Assembly (NCBI GenBank): GCA_963457665.1 | Contig: OY735212.1 | Span: 3,072,897 to 3,136,896 of the forward strand | DNA from: Thysanoteuthis rhombus | Taxonomy: Eukaryota > Mollusca > Cephalopoda > Oegopsida > Thysanoteuthidae | Length of the DNA: 64,000 nt | Direction of reading: 5' to 3' | In this document: positions 22,881 to 35,525 of the stretch, piece after piece | Layout: each line of letters opens with the position of its first letter | Numbering within the stretch: position 1 is the first letter of the stretch | The notes under the pieces: generated by a model | What the model was told of the DNA's origin: nothing | Seen by the model: the letters and a program-made list of their open reading frames with translations, nothing else | The model's database searches: none | Position numbers and translations under genes: made by a program

Positions 22881-24148
22881 CCCCTTTGTTTTTGCCCTTT
22901 GGTGCATCCGTAGTCGAATTCGACAATGTTTAACCTTTTGGTAAGTTTGTAATAGAGTCTTTGCAAAAAGTTTAGTTTGTCAGTCTATTCTTAGATAGAA
23001 ATTGTCCTGCAAGTTGTCCAGTTGCACACTGTGAATACAAGGATGTGGGTGTAAAAGATAAATTGATACAATTCTGGGGATGAATCGAATCGAATTTAGA
23101 GAGAACATGATCTGAATTACGGTCATTTAGTTCGCGTATTTCACCCTCTTCTGACCCAGCAAAGGCCACACTGACATTTTTCATTCTGTTACATTTTTTG
23201 AAGGGAATCTTTATTTCCACATGGTTATTATTGATTTACATGGAGATGTTACATGCACAATGGTGGCAAAATTGTACACAGAAAGTTTGATGCATTATTC
23301 TTGTTGCAACACCTATACTGATCAAAACATTACTATTATTGTTATCAAAGATGTATCACTCTTGTTCATATGTATCATTCATGTGTATTGTTCTACTTTT
23401 CAGGCGTTAGCTTTATAATTATGTTCTAAATTACAAAACCCATTTGAACAAAGAGATCAGAGGTGGAATAGGAATCCAGAAAACAGTTTACACACCGGTC
23501 TGTAATTTACTAACCATCATGTTGCGCGATAACTACCATTGATCACACATGAGTATTCAAATTAAAGGCTAATATTAATCAAGTTAAGCCTAATACAAGG
23601 CTTTTGTCACATTTGATACAAAAAGCTTTAATCTCTGGTCTGTATACTTACAAATCGTGATATTTCAACTATCTCGAAAAGTCAGTATCTGAAAATTAAG
23701 TGTGGAATAGTTTATATACTTTTCATTTTATTCTTTTGGTCTTAGTGCTATTTAGCATTAGTGGCACAAGTTGAAGAATCATCATTTACTAGCTGAAATA
23801 CCTCTCTACGCCGCGTGATATATTTAAGGAATGTGAAAAAAAAAACACCAAAGATTTTAGACTTTCCAAAAACGCCTCCCTTCGTGTTTGATCCCTCAGA
23901 GTTATGGAAGCTTTACTTTCACATTAAACTCTTCGAAAGACAAAAAAGTACCCCCTATGTTTCCACCCTTTAAAGGCAGAAGGGGATTTTCCTTTCACAT
24001 TTGACCCCTTAAATACGAAAAATTCCTTTACGTTCGACCCCTCAATGTGGGGACAGATCCTCTTTCTTTCGATCTGTTGTATAATACAAATCACAAAATC
24101 AGATAATATACACCAGATTTATCACGTGATATGTATTGAGAGAGAGAA

Positions 24149-24150
<2 letters not shown>
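22881..24150. other. Gene 1 downstream flank, no gene
   Basis: The segment near 22995-23065 ('attgtcctgcaagttgtcc') is shared with the inverted copy at 28125-28050 and marks the end of that duplication. Around 23860-24065 there are short imperfect repeats containing 'tttgaccccttaa/ttcgacccctcaa'. No supported coding sequence. Confidence 0.5.

Positions 24151-24211
<61 letters not shown>
24151..24211. repeat. (TA)n microsatellite
   Basis: About 30 TA units. Confidence 0.9.
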
Positions 24212-24214
<3 letters not shown>

Positions 24215-24429
24215 TAAATAAAAAATCTGTGAATTCCGTTCAGTTAAAAGAATTCATAAAAGAAAGTTATTTCGATTCAGAATAGAGTTATCGACCATCG
24301 TCATAGATAATATAAAATTTGAACAAAATGCAAAAACAACATTTTACTTTAATATTTGTAGTTTCCAATGAATGGTACAAAACATTCTTGGTATGGTTCC
24401 ACGGGTCTAACAGTGGTGGTTTTGGAAAA

Positions 24430-25130
24430 GATACTTGGAACTTTTACTAAAATCATTAATTTACATGATTACATTTACATATTTTTTAGGGACAAATTCA
24501 TTTGCAATCTGTGTGATGTCGACCAAAACTTTGACAATAACTTTAAACATAGGTGCCCCCAGTTTTTGAGTGGGTTTGATTGACAGCACCGATGGAGCTA
24601 GACTCTCAACATTTACTCCTTATTACTATTATTATAACTTTTTCTTAATCACCCACTCCAAGCACATTTTGATGGCGATTCAATTTACAATGTAAACTGT
24701 TAATAGTGACCGCTGCCAACAACAGAAAAGTAATGGTTCCCTTAATGGCGACCCAGGATGCATTGTACTGAATCAAGACAGGACAGAAACATTGGAACAG
24801 AGAAGCCAATAGATTTGTTCTGGAAAGGGTTACAGAAGATGAATACCACAATTATGGAGCAACATAACCCCGTTCCGTAGTATCATTCAGAAACACACGG
24901 AACAACAAAAAAAGGTAAACAACTGGGAGAAGTGAAAATTACGAAACCAATGAAGAATTTACACGGGTTAGAACTGTACCTTTGAGCAATTATACAAGGC
25001 AGCATGGGTGTTTTGAATGACATACTGACAGAAGTTTTTTTTTATATTCATGGTGCCATCCCATTCTCTAACGCTGAGGTATCAATGACAATAGCACCTG
25101 ACGAAGGGTCAAGATCTGGCATCTTGATTT
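24430..25130 (+). repeat. Dispersed repeat block B, copy 2
   Basis: Same orientation and order as 5690-6310. About 130 bases (24790-24930) are absent from copy 1. Confidence 0.6.
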
Positions 25131-25179
25131 AGATGTCTTTATCACCTGTGTGAAGGGCAAGCATCAGATTGATATCAAA

Positions 25180-27840
25180 GGTTTTTGTGACTGTTTCAAG
25201 AACTCTGGTAATGGCAGATACAATTGACACCTCCGTAATCTACTATTTCTTCAATTTTATGGAAAAGAACAAATATATTTCGACTATAATGGTAAAAACC
25301 AATCGTTTTCACAATTCCCAGTGAATCACTTCTTTCACCCAATCATGTCAATGTTATTATTCCTTCTGAACATAGATGCTCCATTTGCTTATGACATAAC
25401 GAATACGTTATTCATGAGTGGATTAGTTCTTTTTAATCTACATGCGACTATTTAGTAAATATATATTCAATAAATATGAGTGGGACACATTTCCTCGAAA
25501 ATACCCTAGTATACCATCGTCGAATTTCAATATTTTCCAGTCTGTGGCTGATTATGCAATGCTATTTGCCAAGGTGAATTGCATATTCACACAACTCATT
25601 CTCTTCAAGATTATAGGATCTTGAGAATAAGTTTTCATCTGGGTTCGAATTCTAACAATTTGACCAAAGGAGTATGTTGTCACGCCACCTAAATTATAGA
25701 CATAGTTTTTCAAATCTTTTTTTTTATATTGTTTAATGTGTCTAAATAGTTTAGCCCGAGACTGCAATGCTTGATTCAAAGGTTAGACTTCGTTAAAATC
25801 TTTCATCAGGTAAGCAAATCTTCTCCAGTACATTCCTCGTTATTCTAGACGTTTTTAATATTCCTTTTGTATGAATAGTTGAAGATTTATCATTTTCTGT
25901 GGTGTGAAAATGATAAGCAGGTGAAATTAACTCACTTGAGTTCTTCGATGGAACTTTAAAAGTCACTGTTCAAAAATTAATGAATCAGTGATTAGTTGCA
26001 ATTTATTGCAATGTTTTGCTCTGGTTGATTTCCCTCCCGTAATGAGTAAATAATGTTGATCAGAAAATGAAGAGTAAGCTGGGATTCGAAACCGAATCCC
26101 CAACTGGGAGCTCCATTTAGCTAACTTATAAACTATGATGCAGATAGAAAGAAGTAATAACATTTGAAAGAAAGAATGATCCGCTAAAGTTATTGACATT
26201 TCAGCTTCAAGTCTGATGGAGAACAATGAAGATTCCTATTATTATAACCCATCACCTAACAACCACACAACTCAAAAGACAACATCTGGTACAACGAATG
26301 CTACTATTTCATTATTGACTCAATATATGCAAGCGTAACTGAGCAAGTCACAACTGAGACGAATTCAATTTATTCCATTAGCCAAAACAATGATTATCTT
26401 GGAAAATCCCACGATGACAGCTGCTTCATATAATCACGTGTGAATGCTATTTAGCTACTAGTATAATTGATTTTAAGTGTGATTGATAATTGATTCTTTG
26501 GTCTTCATATCAGAAATATTTAGGGGCTTCAGCTGAAAATACGAGAGAGAAATTCTACTCAATACTTCAGCTCTCTACTTAGTATTCTATCTGCTTTTAG
26601 TAATACTGTCGTATGAATAGTTGAAGATCTATAATATCTCGTGATATCTTGCAGTTCTCTTCTGGAATGCTCCAAGCCCCCAAAGGATTTAACACATGAA
26701 CATAACTCACGATTGCACGATATTTTAGTTCTCATGGGAGATCCCTCTTCCTCAGTTCCTCTCTGTAATCTGCTCGAATTACCTTTACTATCTGAGAAAT
26801 TTTCTCTTCTCTGTTTGCAATCCATCGCAACGTGGGGCTGCTAAGTGCAAATTTTGGTCGAATCGTTTACTTTGCCTAACAAGCAACAACAGTTAATATA
26901 AAACGTTAGTTACTTGAAAATAAGACGGTACGGCCGTAGACGAGGTGGCTCTTATCGAAAGCATTGGTAAGAGTGGTGCCCCAGATCTCATGAACTATCG
27001 ACGCTATCTGATAGCATTGATGTGGGTTTTTAAAAAAAAACGTCACGAGAAACTAGGGAAACTAATGAAGATTGAAAGATTGGGTTTGCAGCAAAATTTG
27101 AACAGAGATTCATCCAGAGTGACTTGATATACCAATCACGTTAGTTATTGGAGATTCAACTTTTAGAACTTTAGGCGAAATGCATCGGTCACAGAACTGT
27201 CCTATATCTCAGAACCTTTTCAAGTACGCTCTACTCACCATTCAATAACATTTGTATAGACTTGAATAAAAAATAATTATTAAAAAAATATATATAAATA
27301 ATCATTCTGTTCCAGCCCGCTCCGCCCACACCGTTTTTCAAGCTTTTTGAAGCTCACTAACTCCTAAACTAGATAACTAACGACGAAAGAAACATTGGGT
27401 TTCACCGATCGATGGCCCATTATTTCAAGATGTATCATATATGCAGCAAATGTGGTGATCTTTGGTAGTGGGGTTCTTCGGCTGCAAATTTGATGATCTT
27501 TGCTTATACATATGTAAAATACTATGGAAAAATGCAGCATACAATGCCATCTTGTCTCCATATCATTGTATCATACGCCAGCGGACCGTAATGTAGTTTG
27601 ATAACAAACTGAAAAAGACCATTGATGACCAAATTATCTTTGCTTCGACCAGGGACGCTGGAAAGATTAAATTATGTTCTTATCGGCTGTTATAGATTCT
27701 TTCCAGCAAGCTAATTTCAGACTTCCAACAAATGTTGCTGGTTTGTGCATAGCTGATAAAGGTGGGAAAAATAAACAGTAAAGCATTTAAAACTACTCCA
27801 AAACTTCATGTGCTCTCCCAACTCTGATCGATTGCTAGTT
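25180..27840 (-). repeat. Dispersed repeat, copy 3 (minus orientation)
   Basis: Reverse complement of copies 1 and 2. From 27840 downward it has the putative coding remnant (27790-27560), the one-armed hairpin (27540-27490), the 'tcttatcgaa..ttggt' block, the tRNA-like segment (26140-25985, 'ggattcgaa') and the 'gtctgtggctgattatg' block (25500-25800). Confidence 0.6.
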
Positions 27841-28559
27841 ATTCCCTCTTCTGCTTCATCGTAACAAAACAAATAGTGGTTTAGGTATTAATTTTCTATT
27901 TCATTCAATTCAAAATAACAAAATAAGTAGTATTCTGAAAAAATAATTTGCTCTTGTGATTGTTTATTGTTTTGATGAATTGACCAACGAAAACACTATT
28001 ACAAACTAGTGACAAGACTATTTGTAGTACAGATACTAAAATACCATTTGATACTTATTCTTTTCCATCCACTTTCTTGTATTCACAGTGTGTAACTGGA
28101 GAACTTGCAGGACAATTGCTCTTTCTAAATGGACGGATGAATTAAACCTTTCTGCTGCGACACTATCACAAAATATATAGGTTCATCAAATATTCAACAA
28201 TCTTTTGTTTTTTGCACGCATAACATTCAACTATTGTTGGAATTGGCTTCAGATGCACGAAAAGACAGAAAGAAGAGATGAAATACAAGTGTATTGAATA
28301 ATTGTTGTAAATTGTAACGTTATTAAAATTTGCTCCCTCGAGGTTTCAAACGGCGCTCAACTTGTACATATGTGAGTCTACATATTTTCTGCATATAGAC
28401 ATACATATACAACAAAACCTTTCCCAGAAATCTGAGGTTTGGGTGAGAAAAGAAAAAACAACTGATAAATTGTGCTGATGTTGTTATTCGTTTTGGGGTT
28501 TTTTTTTTTCAATGCTTCGAATCAAAAACATTGGGATATTAAAGTTTAGTGATAACACT

Positions 28560-28647
28560 AATTAACCTTGTTCAAATCTACGGCTTTTCGTGATCCGCAA
28601 CGAGTGTGCAGTCTACATCGACTCAAGGACCGCAGTAATAACAAATT
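28560..28647 (-). pseudogene. Beta-MSP exon 3 relic on the minus strand
   Basis: On the minus strand the acceptor TTTTCAG is followed by ATTTGTTATTACTGCGGTCC, matching gene 1 ATTGGTTATTACTCTGGTCC. The relic then shares 'gactgcac', 'gcggatcac' and 'tttgaacaagg' with other exon 3 copies. In-frame TGA and TAG codons and the loss of the last codons, including Cys10, show it is non-functional. Confidence 0.8.
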
Positions 28648-28859
28648 CTGAAAATCAACAAAAGAATCAACAATCATAATTAGATGATTCTGGTTAAATA
28701 ACAACAGTTCCATATGATACAAAAGGCTGAAGAAAACTGGACGGAAAAAATCCCTTTGCCAGAGTCGTGGAACTCTTTTTTGAAATATTATTTCTTGAAT
28801 GTAACGACAAGTATTAAATGTTCCTAGATAAGATATGATTGGTGTTATGGGAAGGAAAG

Positions 28860-29200
28860 GATGAAATCAAAAAGACGGAGAAAAAAAATGAGAGAGGGAG
28901 AGAGAGAGAGGTGTTCTGCAAGATGGTATTGGTGTGCAGGGAGAACATCGATTCAACTTGAGGAAAGAAAAAAGAAAGAAAGAGACAAAATGAGAGAGAA
29001 GAGGAAGAAAAGAAGATAGAGAAAAAGAGAAAAAAGAAATATGAAAAAATAAAAATAATAATGAAATATACTAAAAAAAGTAGAGAAGAAAATAAATTTA
29101 AAAAAAATAAAAAAATAACAATGAAATATACTAAAAGAAAAAGAAAATGTGTAAGGTAAAAGAAGTCAGAAGGAAAAGGAGAAAAACGTAGACAGGCTGC
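28860..29200. repeat. Purine-rich tract (GA/AAAG-rich)
   Basis: Strong strand asymmetry of A and G. The minus strand is the pyrimidine-rich part of the inverted intron 2, equivalent to the CT-rich tracts at 41880-41960 and 50370-50440 in genes 2 and 3. Confidence 0.7.
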
Positions 29201-29504
29201 TAAGAAAAAAAATGAGTGACTTTGTATTGTCTGATGATAAAAATGAGAAATTCAAATTATTATTTCTATTTGTCAAGCACTTGCGTATTCCACTCATATG
29301 TTTAGTGAATATCAGACAACATGATTGTAAGTCTCATCGAATTTCAAACACCTTCCACAGCATTGTCATAGACCCCAACATTGTCTCCATGTGTGCAGTC
29401 TCAGTCTTTCTACAAATCCCCTAAGAGCATAGGATTTACTGCAATATCAGTAATGATGGCGATCTTAGTCTGAACATCATGATCTTAATTAAATTCCAAA
29501 AATA

Positions 29505-29645
29505 TTAATAATAATAATATTAATAATAATAATAATAAGAAGAAGAAGAAGAAGAAGAAGATAAGAAGAAGAAGAAGAATGAGAACTGTCATTATCATTA
29601 TTATTATTATTATCATTATTATTATTATTGTTGTTGTTGTTGTTG
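29505..29645. repeat. Compound trinucleotide repeat (AAT)(AAG)(ATT)(GTT)
   Basis: Successive runs of AAT, AAG, ATT and TTG triplets. It lies at the place in the inverted intron roughly equivalent to the (AAT)n runs of genes 2 and 3. Confidence 0.8.
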
Positions 29646-30599
29646 TCCGATTCTATTCTAACTTGTGTGTTTCAGATGTGACAGATTTTATCTTACATAA
29701 CCCAGATAATCACCGATCATTCTTTCTGGTCACATTTCCTCCAAAATAGACCGGGAAAGTCCAGCTTATTTCCCGAACTAATTGAATTTCGATAGTATGA
29801 CACAAACCAAGACTTGAAAAATAAAATCCTTCCAACTGATACACACACACGCACGCACTCACTTCTATAAGACTACACCAAAGAAAGATCGAAATAATAT
29901 TTATTGTCACACTCAGTAGGCCATGGCCTTCTTATATCTCCTAACCAGCAGCAGCTTGGCTTATATGAGCATAGTCACTAAATTTTTGCATCGTAGCATT
30001 TTCTGTACAAACTAATTAATCAGTGAAATAGGTGTTAACGAGGTAAGATTAAGTTTTTGGTAATCAATGTGTTTGACAGAATTAGACGTAATTTATTTGA
30101 TCCACTTCAAAATATATCTATCTTTAAACAGGCACTTGTTGTGTGATATTTAACAAGTTGAAATCTTACACCATCCATTAGTGTAATAGTATTTCGCTGT
30201 CTTCAGTCCTTTTTTAATGAAATATTTATAGAGAAATCAACATCTCTTATATACAGTGACTCACCGTCATTATTACATCTAGGCTGCATGTTCGTACACA
30301 CACACACACACACGTTTTGCAACCAACACGAAAAGGAAATGAATGTAGTCATAAGAGGTTAACATAATTATACTCATGAGTATAATAATGAATCGCCATT
30401 CACAGTCAATGACTGAACAATTGTAACATCAAAATTTGGAGTCATGCGAAAAATTCCAACGAAGATTTAATATGGTCGTAATAAATAATGACATCATTGG
30501 CGTTTTCTAATGGAAAACATTCAAAATAGAGTAAAACACATCTAACTCATCTCACAACTATACTAGTTCAAATTCAGCATCAGGAACAAATGATGATCA

Positions 30600-30775
30600 T
30601 CATCAGTCTTTTAATGTCTGTCGTTTGACACAGACCTTCCCCAGGATTTGTCACACTTCTCTATCATGGGCGTCGCGGAGCCAGTACTTCCTGAACTTGT
30701 CTAGCTCGCCTCTCCATCTAACATTCTGCCGGCTTCGGTTGCGCATGTGATCTTGGGGGATCCATGTCATGAGTC
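30600..30775 (-). mobile_element. RTE-like LINE 3' end
   Basis: The minus strand encodes NVRWRDELDKFRKYWLRDAH and then a VWQILGKVY-like tail, ending in ATGATGATC-type triplets. Nearly identical to 34672-34800. It marks the junction between the inverted beta-MSP fragment and repeat copy 4. Confidence 0.7.
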
Positions 30776-30779
30776 GTGA

Positions 30780-32690
30780 TGTCCATCGAACAACCCTAAC
30801 TATTTCATAAATGATTTGATATATACCGCGTAAATGACTGAATAAGCCATAACAAAAGTTTAAACAATCAAGACAAATTTGATTTATGCTATGTCTATAG
30901 TTAATGTTTATTCACAAGATTCCACGAAGACAGTAGCGTTCTATAATCAAATGTAAGTGATATTGTTTGACTAAAATAATTGATTATAATTATAAATGTT
31001 ATCATTAAATCATAAGTTTTCATACCACGAACATTTATGGGCTTTCGCATTAAATTAGAGAGAGCATATCTTCTCAATACTCCAGCACTCTCCTAAGTAT
31101 TCTAGCTACTTTATCAATGCTGGGTTTTTATTAATCTAATAACGCCAACTGACTTGATTTTCTCGTTTGAATTTCAATTGTCAGTTCAAAAATATACATA
31201 AATCATAGATTAAGATTGTAAATGATATCAGGTCTGACGGAAGTATAATATATCATAATATTATTAAAAAAGATTTCTTTCAAAAATAAATTGCAATCAT
31301 TGAATTTTGAATGACTTTTAGAATATGGATCGTTTCAAGCTCTATGATAATATTTTCCAATTTTGTTTTTTGTTTTTTTCAATGAAACAAACTATCATGA
31401 ATCATTATTTTAGCTTTTTAGTGGATTTTCACCAAGGATGTTTTTAGAAGAAATAATTTGATTGTCTACAATTATAACTTTATAGGTTATTACTATCATT
31501 TTGAATTTTTCATGACACCTTTTTAACTTCATCTTAGTTTATTAGGTGATTTTTATCGCAAACTTTACTCTGGCAATGAGTAAATATTGTTCATCAGAAA
31601 AAAAGAATACGAAGGGAATGGAACACACATCCCAAACGGGAGGATTCCTACTGATATAACGCATCATCTGACATCCACAAAAATCCAAATACAACATCTG
31701 ACACGAAGACACAACTGCAACTATTTCATTAATAATTGGTTATCTGATGTGTAACTGAGTGAGTAAGTCAGAACAAAAGTTTGAACAACCAAAACAAATC
31801 CAATTTATTCCATTCGCCAAAACAATATGATTATCTTAGAAAATCTCATGATGACAGCTGCTTCATATAATCAAATGTGAGTGCTGTTGCCCAACTAATA
31901 TAATTGATTTTATGTGAGCGTTAATTAATTTATCAGCGTTCATATCTGAAATAGGGAGAGAAAATCTACTCAATATTCTCCTTTGTATTCTAGCCGCTTT
32001 TAGTAATGTTACCGGCTAAATACTTGTATATTCATAATTTCCCATGGTATTTAACTGTTCTCTTTTGGATAGTTCCGGACACTCCAATAATGTTGCACAT
32101 GAATATCATCTTGTAGGGGCCGCTAAGTACATATTCTAGCTGTATCGCTCACTTTGTCTTACAAGTAGCAATTTTTATGCTTTTATTCACCAAGGGCTAG
32201 TCAATATAAAAATAATGTTTGTCACTTGAAAACCTTCCCGTACAGCTTGAGGCGGGATGGTTCTTATCAAATGCATTGGTCACAGATCTGCCACATATCT
32301 AAAAAAAAAAACTATCGAAGATAGAATTAATCAGTTTTCATGTCGGTTTTCAAAAAAAGTCCTGCCTTGGCTCGGCCCATTCGTCAACACATTAAGCTTA
32401 CTAAATCTGGAGCTAATGAAGATCGAAACATAGGGTTTCCATGGACATTCATCCAAAACTTCTTGATATAAAAACAATGTCAGCCATTTGAAAATTAACC
32501 TGTAAAGCCTTAGACGATGTTGCTCTTATCGAATGGATTGGTCACAGAACTGCCCGATATCTCCAGAACTATTGAAGACAGAAATAATTTACACCCTCGA
32601 TCACATTCGTAGACATTTAAAAAGAAACCATCTGATCCAACCCGACCATCATTCATAAAACACCAGCTGACCAAACCTTGGTGTATTGGT
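30780..32690 (-). repeat. Dispersed repeat, copy 4 (minus orientation)
   Basis: Blocks in reverse order to copy 1, with the tRNA-like segment at about 31650-31536 and two 'ttatcgaatg.attggtcacaga' blocks (32265-32290 and 32525-32550), suggesting an internal duplication. Confidence 0.55.
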
Positions 32691-32706
32691 GTATGTGCAC
32701 GTGTAT

Positions 32707-32710
<4 letters not shown>

Positions 32711-32738
<28 letters not shown>
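32711..32738. repeat. (TG)n microsatellite
   Basis: About 14 TG units. Confidence 0.85.
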
Positions 32739-32743
<5 letters not shown>

Positions 32744-32847
32744 GCTGAGAACTAAATCAAAGATTTCAGAATGCTTTCAACAAACAAATCGGGAACCTGT
32801 TTCAATGCTTTGTCAAGTCATGACAATACAACTGAATTATAGACTAA

Positions 32848-33165
32848 ATGAGTGTGTGTGCACGAAACCTAGGTGACAGGAGACTTTCGACAATGGTCAG
32901 TGGAGGAGATATTGTGAAGCTCTTCCATTTTCTGGAAGACAAAATTGGTGGTGTCCAAATACCAAATACATTTGTTTTAACCAAAGGAGATAATGCACTG
33001 TCCAATGAAGCAATTTGCCCTGGCAATGTATATTCATGTACTCATGAAGAGGCAGATACACGAATGTCTCTGCATGCAAATGGTTCAGTCAAAATGCTAA
33101 TTATTAAAACAGATGACACATATGTGATCGGAATTCCATCATCGTATTTCCAATCTATTGAATAG
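32848..33165 (+). pseudogene. Repeat-associated protein fragment with HEEADTR motif
   Basis: A 105-codon frame beginning with a true ATG. The second half reads CTHEEADTRMSLHANG, followed by VKMLIIKTDDTYVIG. A HEEADTR block followed by a DTDV-like strand is a signature I recall from multicopy, transposon-associated proteins of molluscs and cnidarians. The usual DTDV is altered to DDTYV. The frame is much shorter than such proteins, and the N-terminal part recurs at 439-657. I infer a truncated transposon gene and assign no biochemical function. Confidence 0.5.
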
Positions 33166-33719
33166 TTGGATCTTGCAGAACTGTGGATTGCCTTTCGTCG
33201 AAGATGAAGCTTGAAATAGATACCCATCCATGAATTCTGTTCGGTGAAGATTTTGTGTACAAATTCCTTACCATTGTTCATGTGATACTTCCATGTAAAT
33301 CAATATTAACCGACTGAAAATAAAGATTCCTTTTCTAAAATGTAACAGAATTAACAATGCCAATGTGATCTTTGCCGGGTTACAGAAGGATGAAATACGA
33401 GAATTAACTAATCGTAATTCTCATCATCTTCTTTCCAAATTCGCTTGGAGTCATCCTGAGTATTTTCATGATTTATGCAAAAACACATCTCAGTGCATTT
33501 AAGTTTCTATTGTGGTACTTTCTCATGCTTGCAAAGACTCATCTCGATTACTGCTTCAGGTGCTGATAGCTGATCTGTCATGAATGTATGTACTTTTTAG
33601 AATGGGATATCGATGGTTTCTGGATATGTGATAATCTTCAGAGCAGGCACATTAGTTGAGTTCGAAGTATTTCATATCTCAATGTAGCATCTGTTTGGGG
33701 AAGTTCATCTGAATGTTGA

Positions 33720-34000
33720 AATTCACGGTAGAGATGCCATTATATCTCAGTCAGTTTCATTGTATTATATGCCAGCGAACCATAATATAGATTAACGACA
33801 AATTGATGATCAAATATTCTAGATCATCTTTGCTTTCATCAAGAGTCTGAAAAGATTCGAATATGCTTTTACTGCCTATCGTAAATACTTTCCAGTATTT
33901 TGTGAGAAATTTTGCTGGTTTGGACACAACGGGAAAACCAAGCAATGCAGCACTTAAATCTGTCCCAAAGCTTCATGAACTTTCCCAAGTTTAATCGATT
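33720..34000 (-). repeat. Decayed coding remnant shared with 27560-27840
   Basis: The minus frame (33945-33757) reads SKPAKFLTKYWKVFTIGSKS and then ESFQTLDESKDDLEYL. The same DNA block is present at 27790-27560 with stops. It may be the C-terminal half of the HEEADTR-type protein, but it is on the opposite strand here, so the element is rearranged. Confidence 0.4.
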
Positions 34001-34559
34001 GCTTGTTGCTGGAGAGAGCACTTTTAGCCTATGCTCATTTAGTCAGAATGCAGCAGCCACCGCTAAAGGCTAAAATCCTGAAAACACCACAATTTCGAAT
34101 GGTTAAAATCCCATACATTTGAAATAACGAAAAGTGAAATCCTGGAAGCAGCAATTCTCTTTGAAAAACAAAATAAAAGACTAAACATGTCTGCTTAATC
34201 CCTCGGAATTGTCACGTAACCAACGACTTTAGAAGTAATCAATTGAACATTTTTTAAAAAGGGGTCTATCCATGAATAAGTGACTTCTCTTGCCTTTTGT
34301 TGGGCAGTGGGCACGGAGAAAAGTCTGAATTTACAAACATTCTAAGCAGGACACAAACTGATAAATCATTTTTAACATAAATTTAGATTAGTAGTTGCTT
34401 GCTTTCATTTCCTGTAGTAAGGAAAGAAAAAAGTTTTATATCAACACAATATGAAATAAATATTTACATTTTCAGCCATTAAACTCCATTGGTGGACGTC
34501 TAATCCACTTCGAAATAGGAGAAACCTGAGCTGATGTTGACTATGTTGCTGTTGAGAAT

Positions 34560-35525
34560 GTTAGTTGACAATTTCGAATAAGTGGGTAGGTGAATTAAAG
34601 AGATTATTGATATAAGTCTAGTAGCTATAGAGATTATTCTTTGCTCGATACTGTGTAGGGTACATAGTCATCATCATCATCAGTCTTTTAGCGTCCGTCG
34701 TTGGGCATAGACCTTCCCCAGGATTTGCCACACTTCCCTATCATGGGCGTCACGGAGCCAGTACTTCCTGAACTTGTCTAGCTCGTCTCTCCATCTAACA
34801 TTTTGCCGGCCTCAGTTGTGCATGTGAGTCGTGATGTCCATCGATTGTCTGCCATTCTTGCAACATGGCCAGCCCACTGCCATTTGAGATTTTTAATGGT
34901 TTCTATGATGTCCCTAACTCTTGTCTTTTCTCAGATGCACTGTGCTGTCTTGTGGTCTCTCCATGTGAGGCCCAGCATTATTCTCTCATTTTTTACTTTT
35001 TTATACCACTTTTTCTTAATATATTCCCTATAACCAGTCTAGTAGATAAGAATGGTCGGTGCCCTGGTTATTTATAGACATTTTCTCTGCTCGATACAGT
35101 ATCAAAGTTTTTTTTTTTTTAATTTTTATACCATTCTCGTTCATTGTTTCCCCTACAACCAATCTTGCCAAAAAGACAAGTAAGTGCACTGTTTATTCAT
35201 AGACGTTCTATGTTTTATACTGTATTGAGGGTTTTCAAACTTTTCATGTCATTCTTTCTTACTGTATTCCCTACAGCGAGTCTTGCCTATAAGAGGGGCA
35301 GTTGCTCTGGTTATTTACAGAGATATTATTTGTTTGATACTGTATTAGGTCACTATTTCTAACTGAATCCCCTATAATTAGTTTTGTCAATTAAAGAAGT
35401 AGGTGTTTGGGTTATTCTGAGAGGTTGCTCTTTGCTTGATATGGTATTGACGGTTTCTGGACATTATATGTTATTCTGTCTTACTTTATTCCTACAACCA
35501 ATCTTACCAATAAAAAAGGTAGGTT
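34560..35525 (+). repeat. Diverged tandem repeat, about 115-bp period
   Basis: Units starting near 35020, 35145, 35262, 35364 and 35484 share 'tattcccctacaacca.tcttgcca', 'ggttattta.agac' and 'tttgat.ctgtatt' in the same order. A partial unit lies at 34570-34670 and is separated from the rest by the LINE insertion at 34672-34985. No coding capacity. Confidence 0.65.
34672..34985 (-). mobile_element. RTE-like LINE 3' end inserted in the tandem repeat
   Basis: The minus strand reads IIETIKNLKWQWAGHVARMA, then DNRWTSRLT, then RWRDELDKFRKYWLRDAHDR, the conserved tail of RTE-like polyproteins. It ends in a (TGATGA)n tail at the 34672 side. 5' truncated, as usual for LINE copies. Confidence 0.8.

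Larger units (their letters stand above)
28040..30540 (-). pseudogene. Inverted decayed beta-MSP gene fragment (exon 3, 3' UTR, intron 2)
   Basis: Read on the minus strand, 30540-28650 aligns with gene 1 intron 2 from about 20555 to its end ('cccataacaccaatcatatct', and 'aaatactattacac' and 'acgtctaatt' landmarks, in order). It continues into an exon 3 relic at 28647-28560, a 3' UTR at 28555-28250 ('ggttttgttgtatatgtatg') and downstream flank to about 28040. Exons 1 and 2 are missing. A LINE 3' end abuts the break at about 30600. The relic has no intact frame, so it is a dead inverted paralogue most like gene 1. Confidence 0.8.

Noticed and set aside
22985..23095. Short Cys-containing frame (NCPASCPVAHCEYKDVG) downstream of gene 1, conserved in the inverted copy
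   Set aside because: The two copies differ at cysteine positions and the frame closes quickly. Conservation is explained by the shared duplication, and the CEY match to exon 2 is too short.
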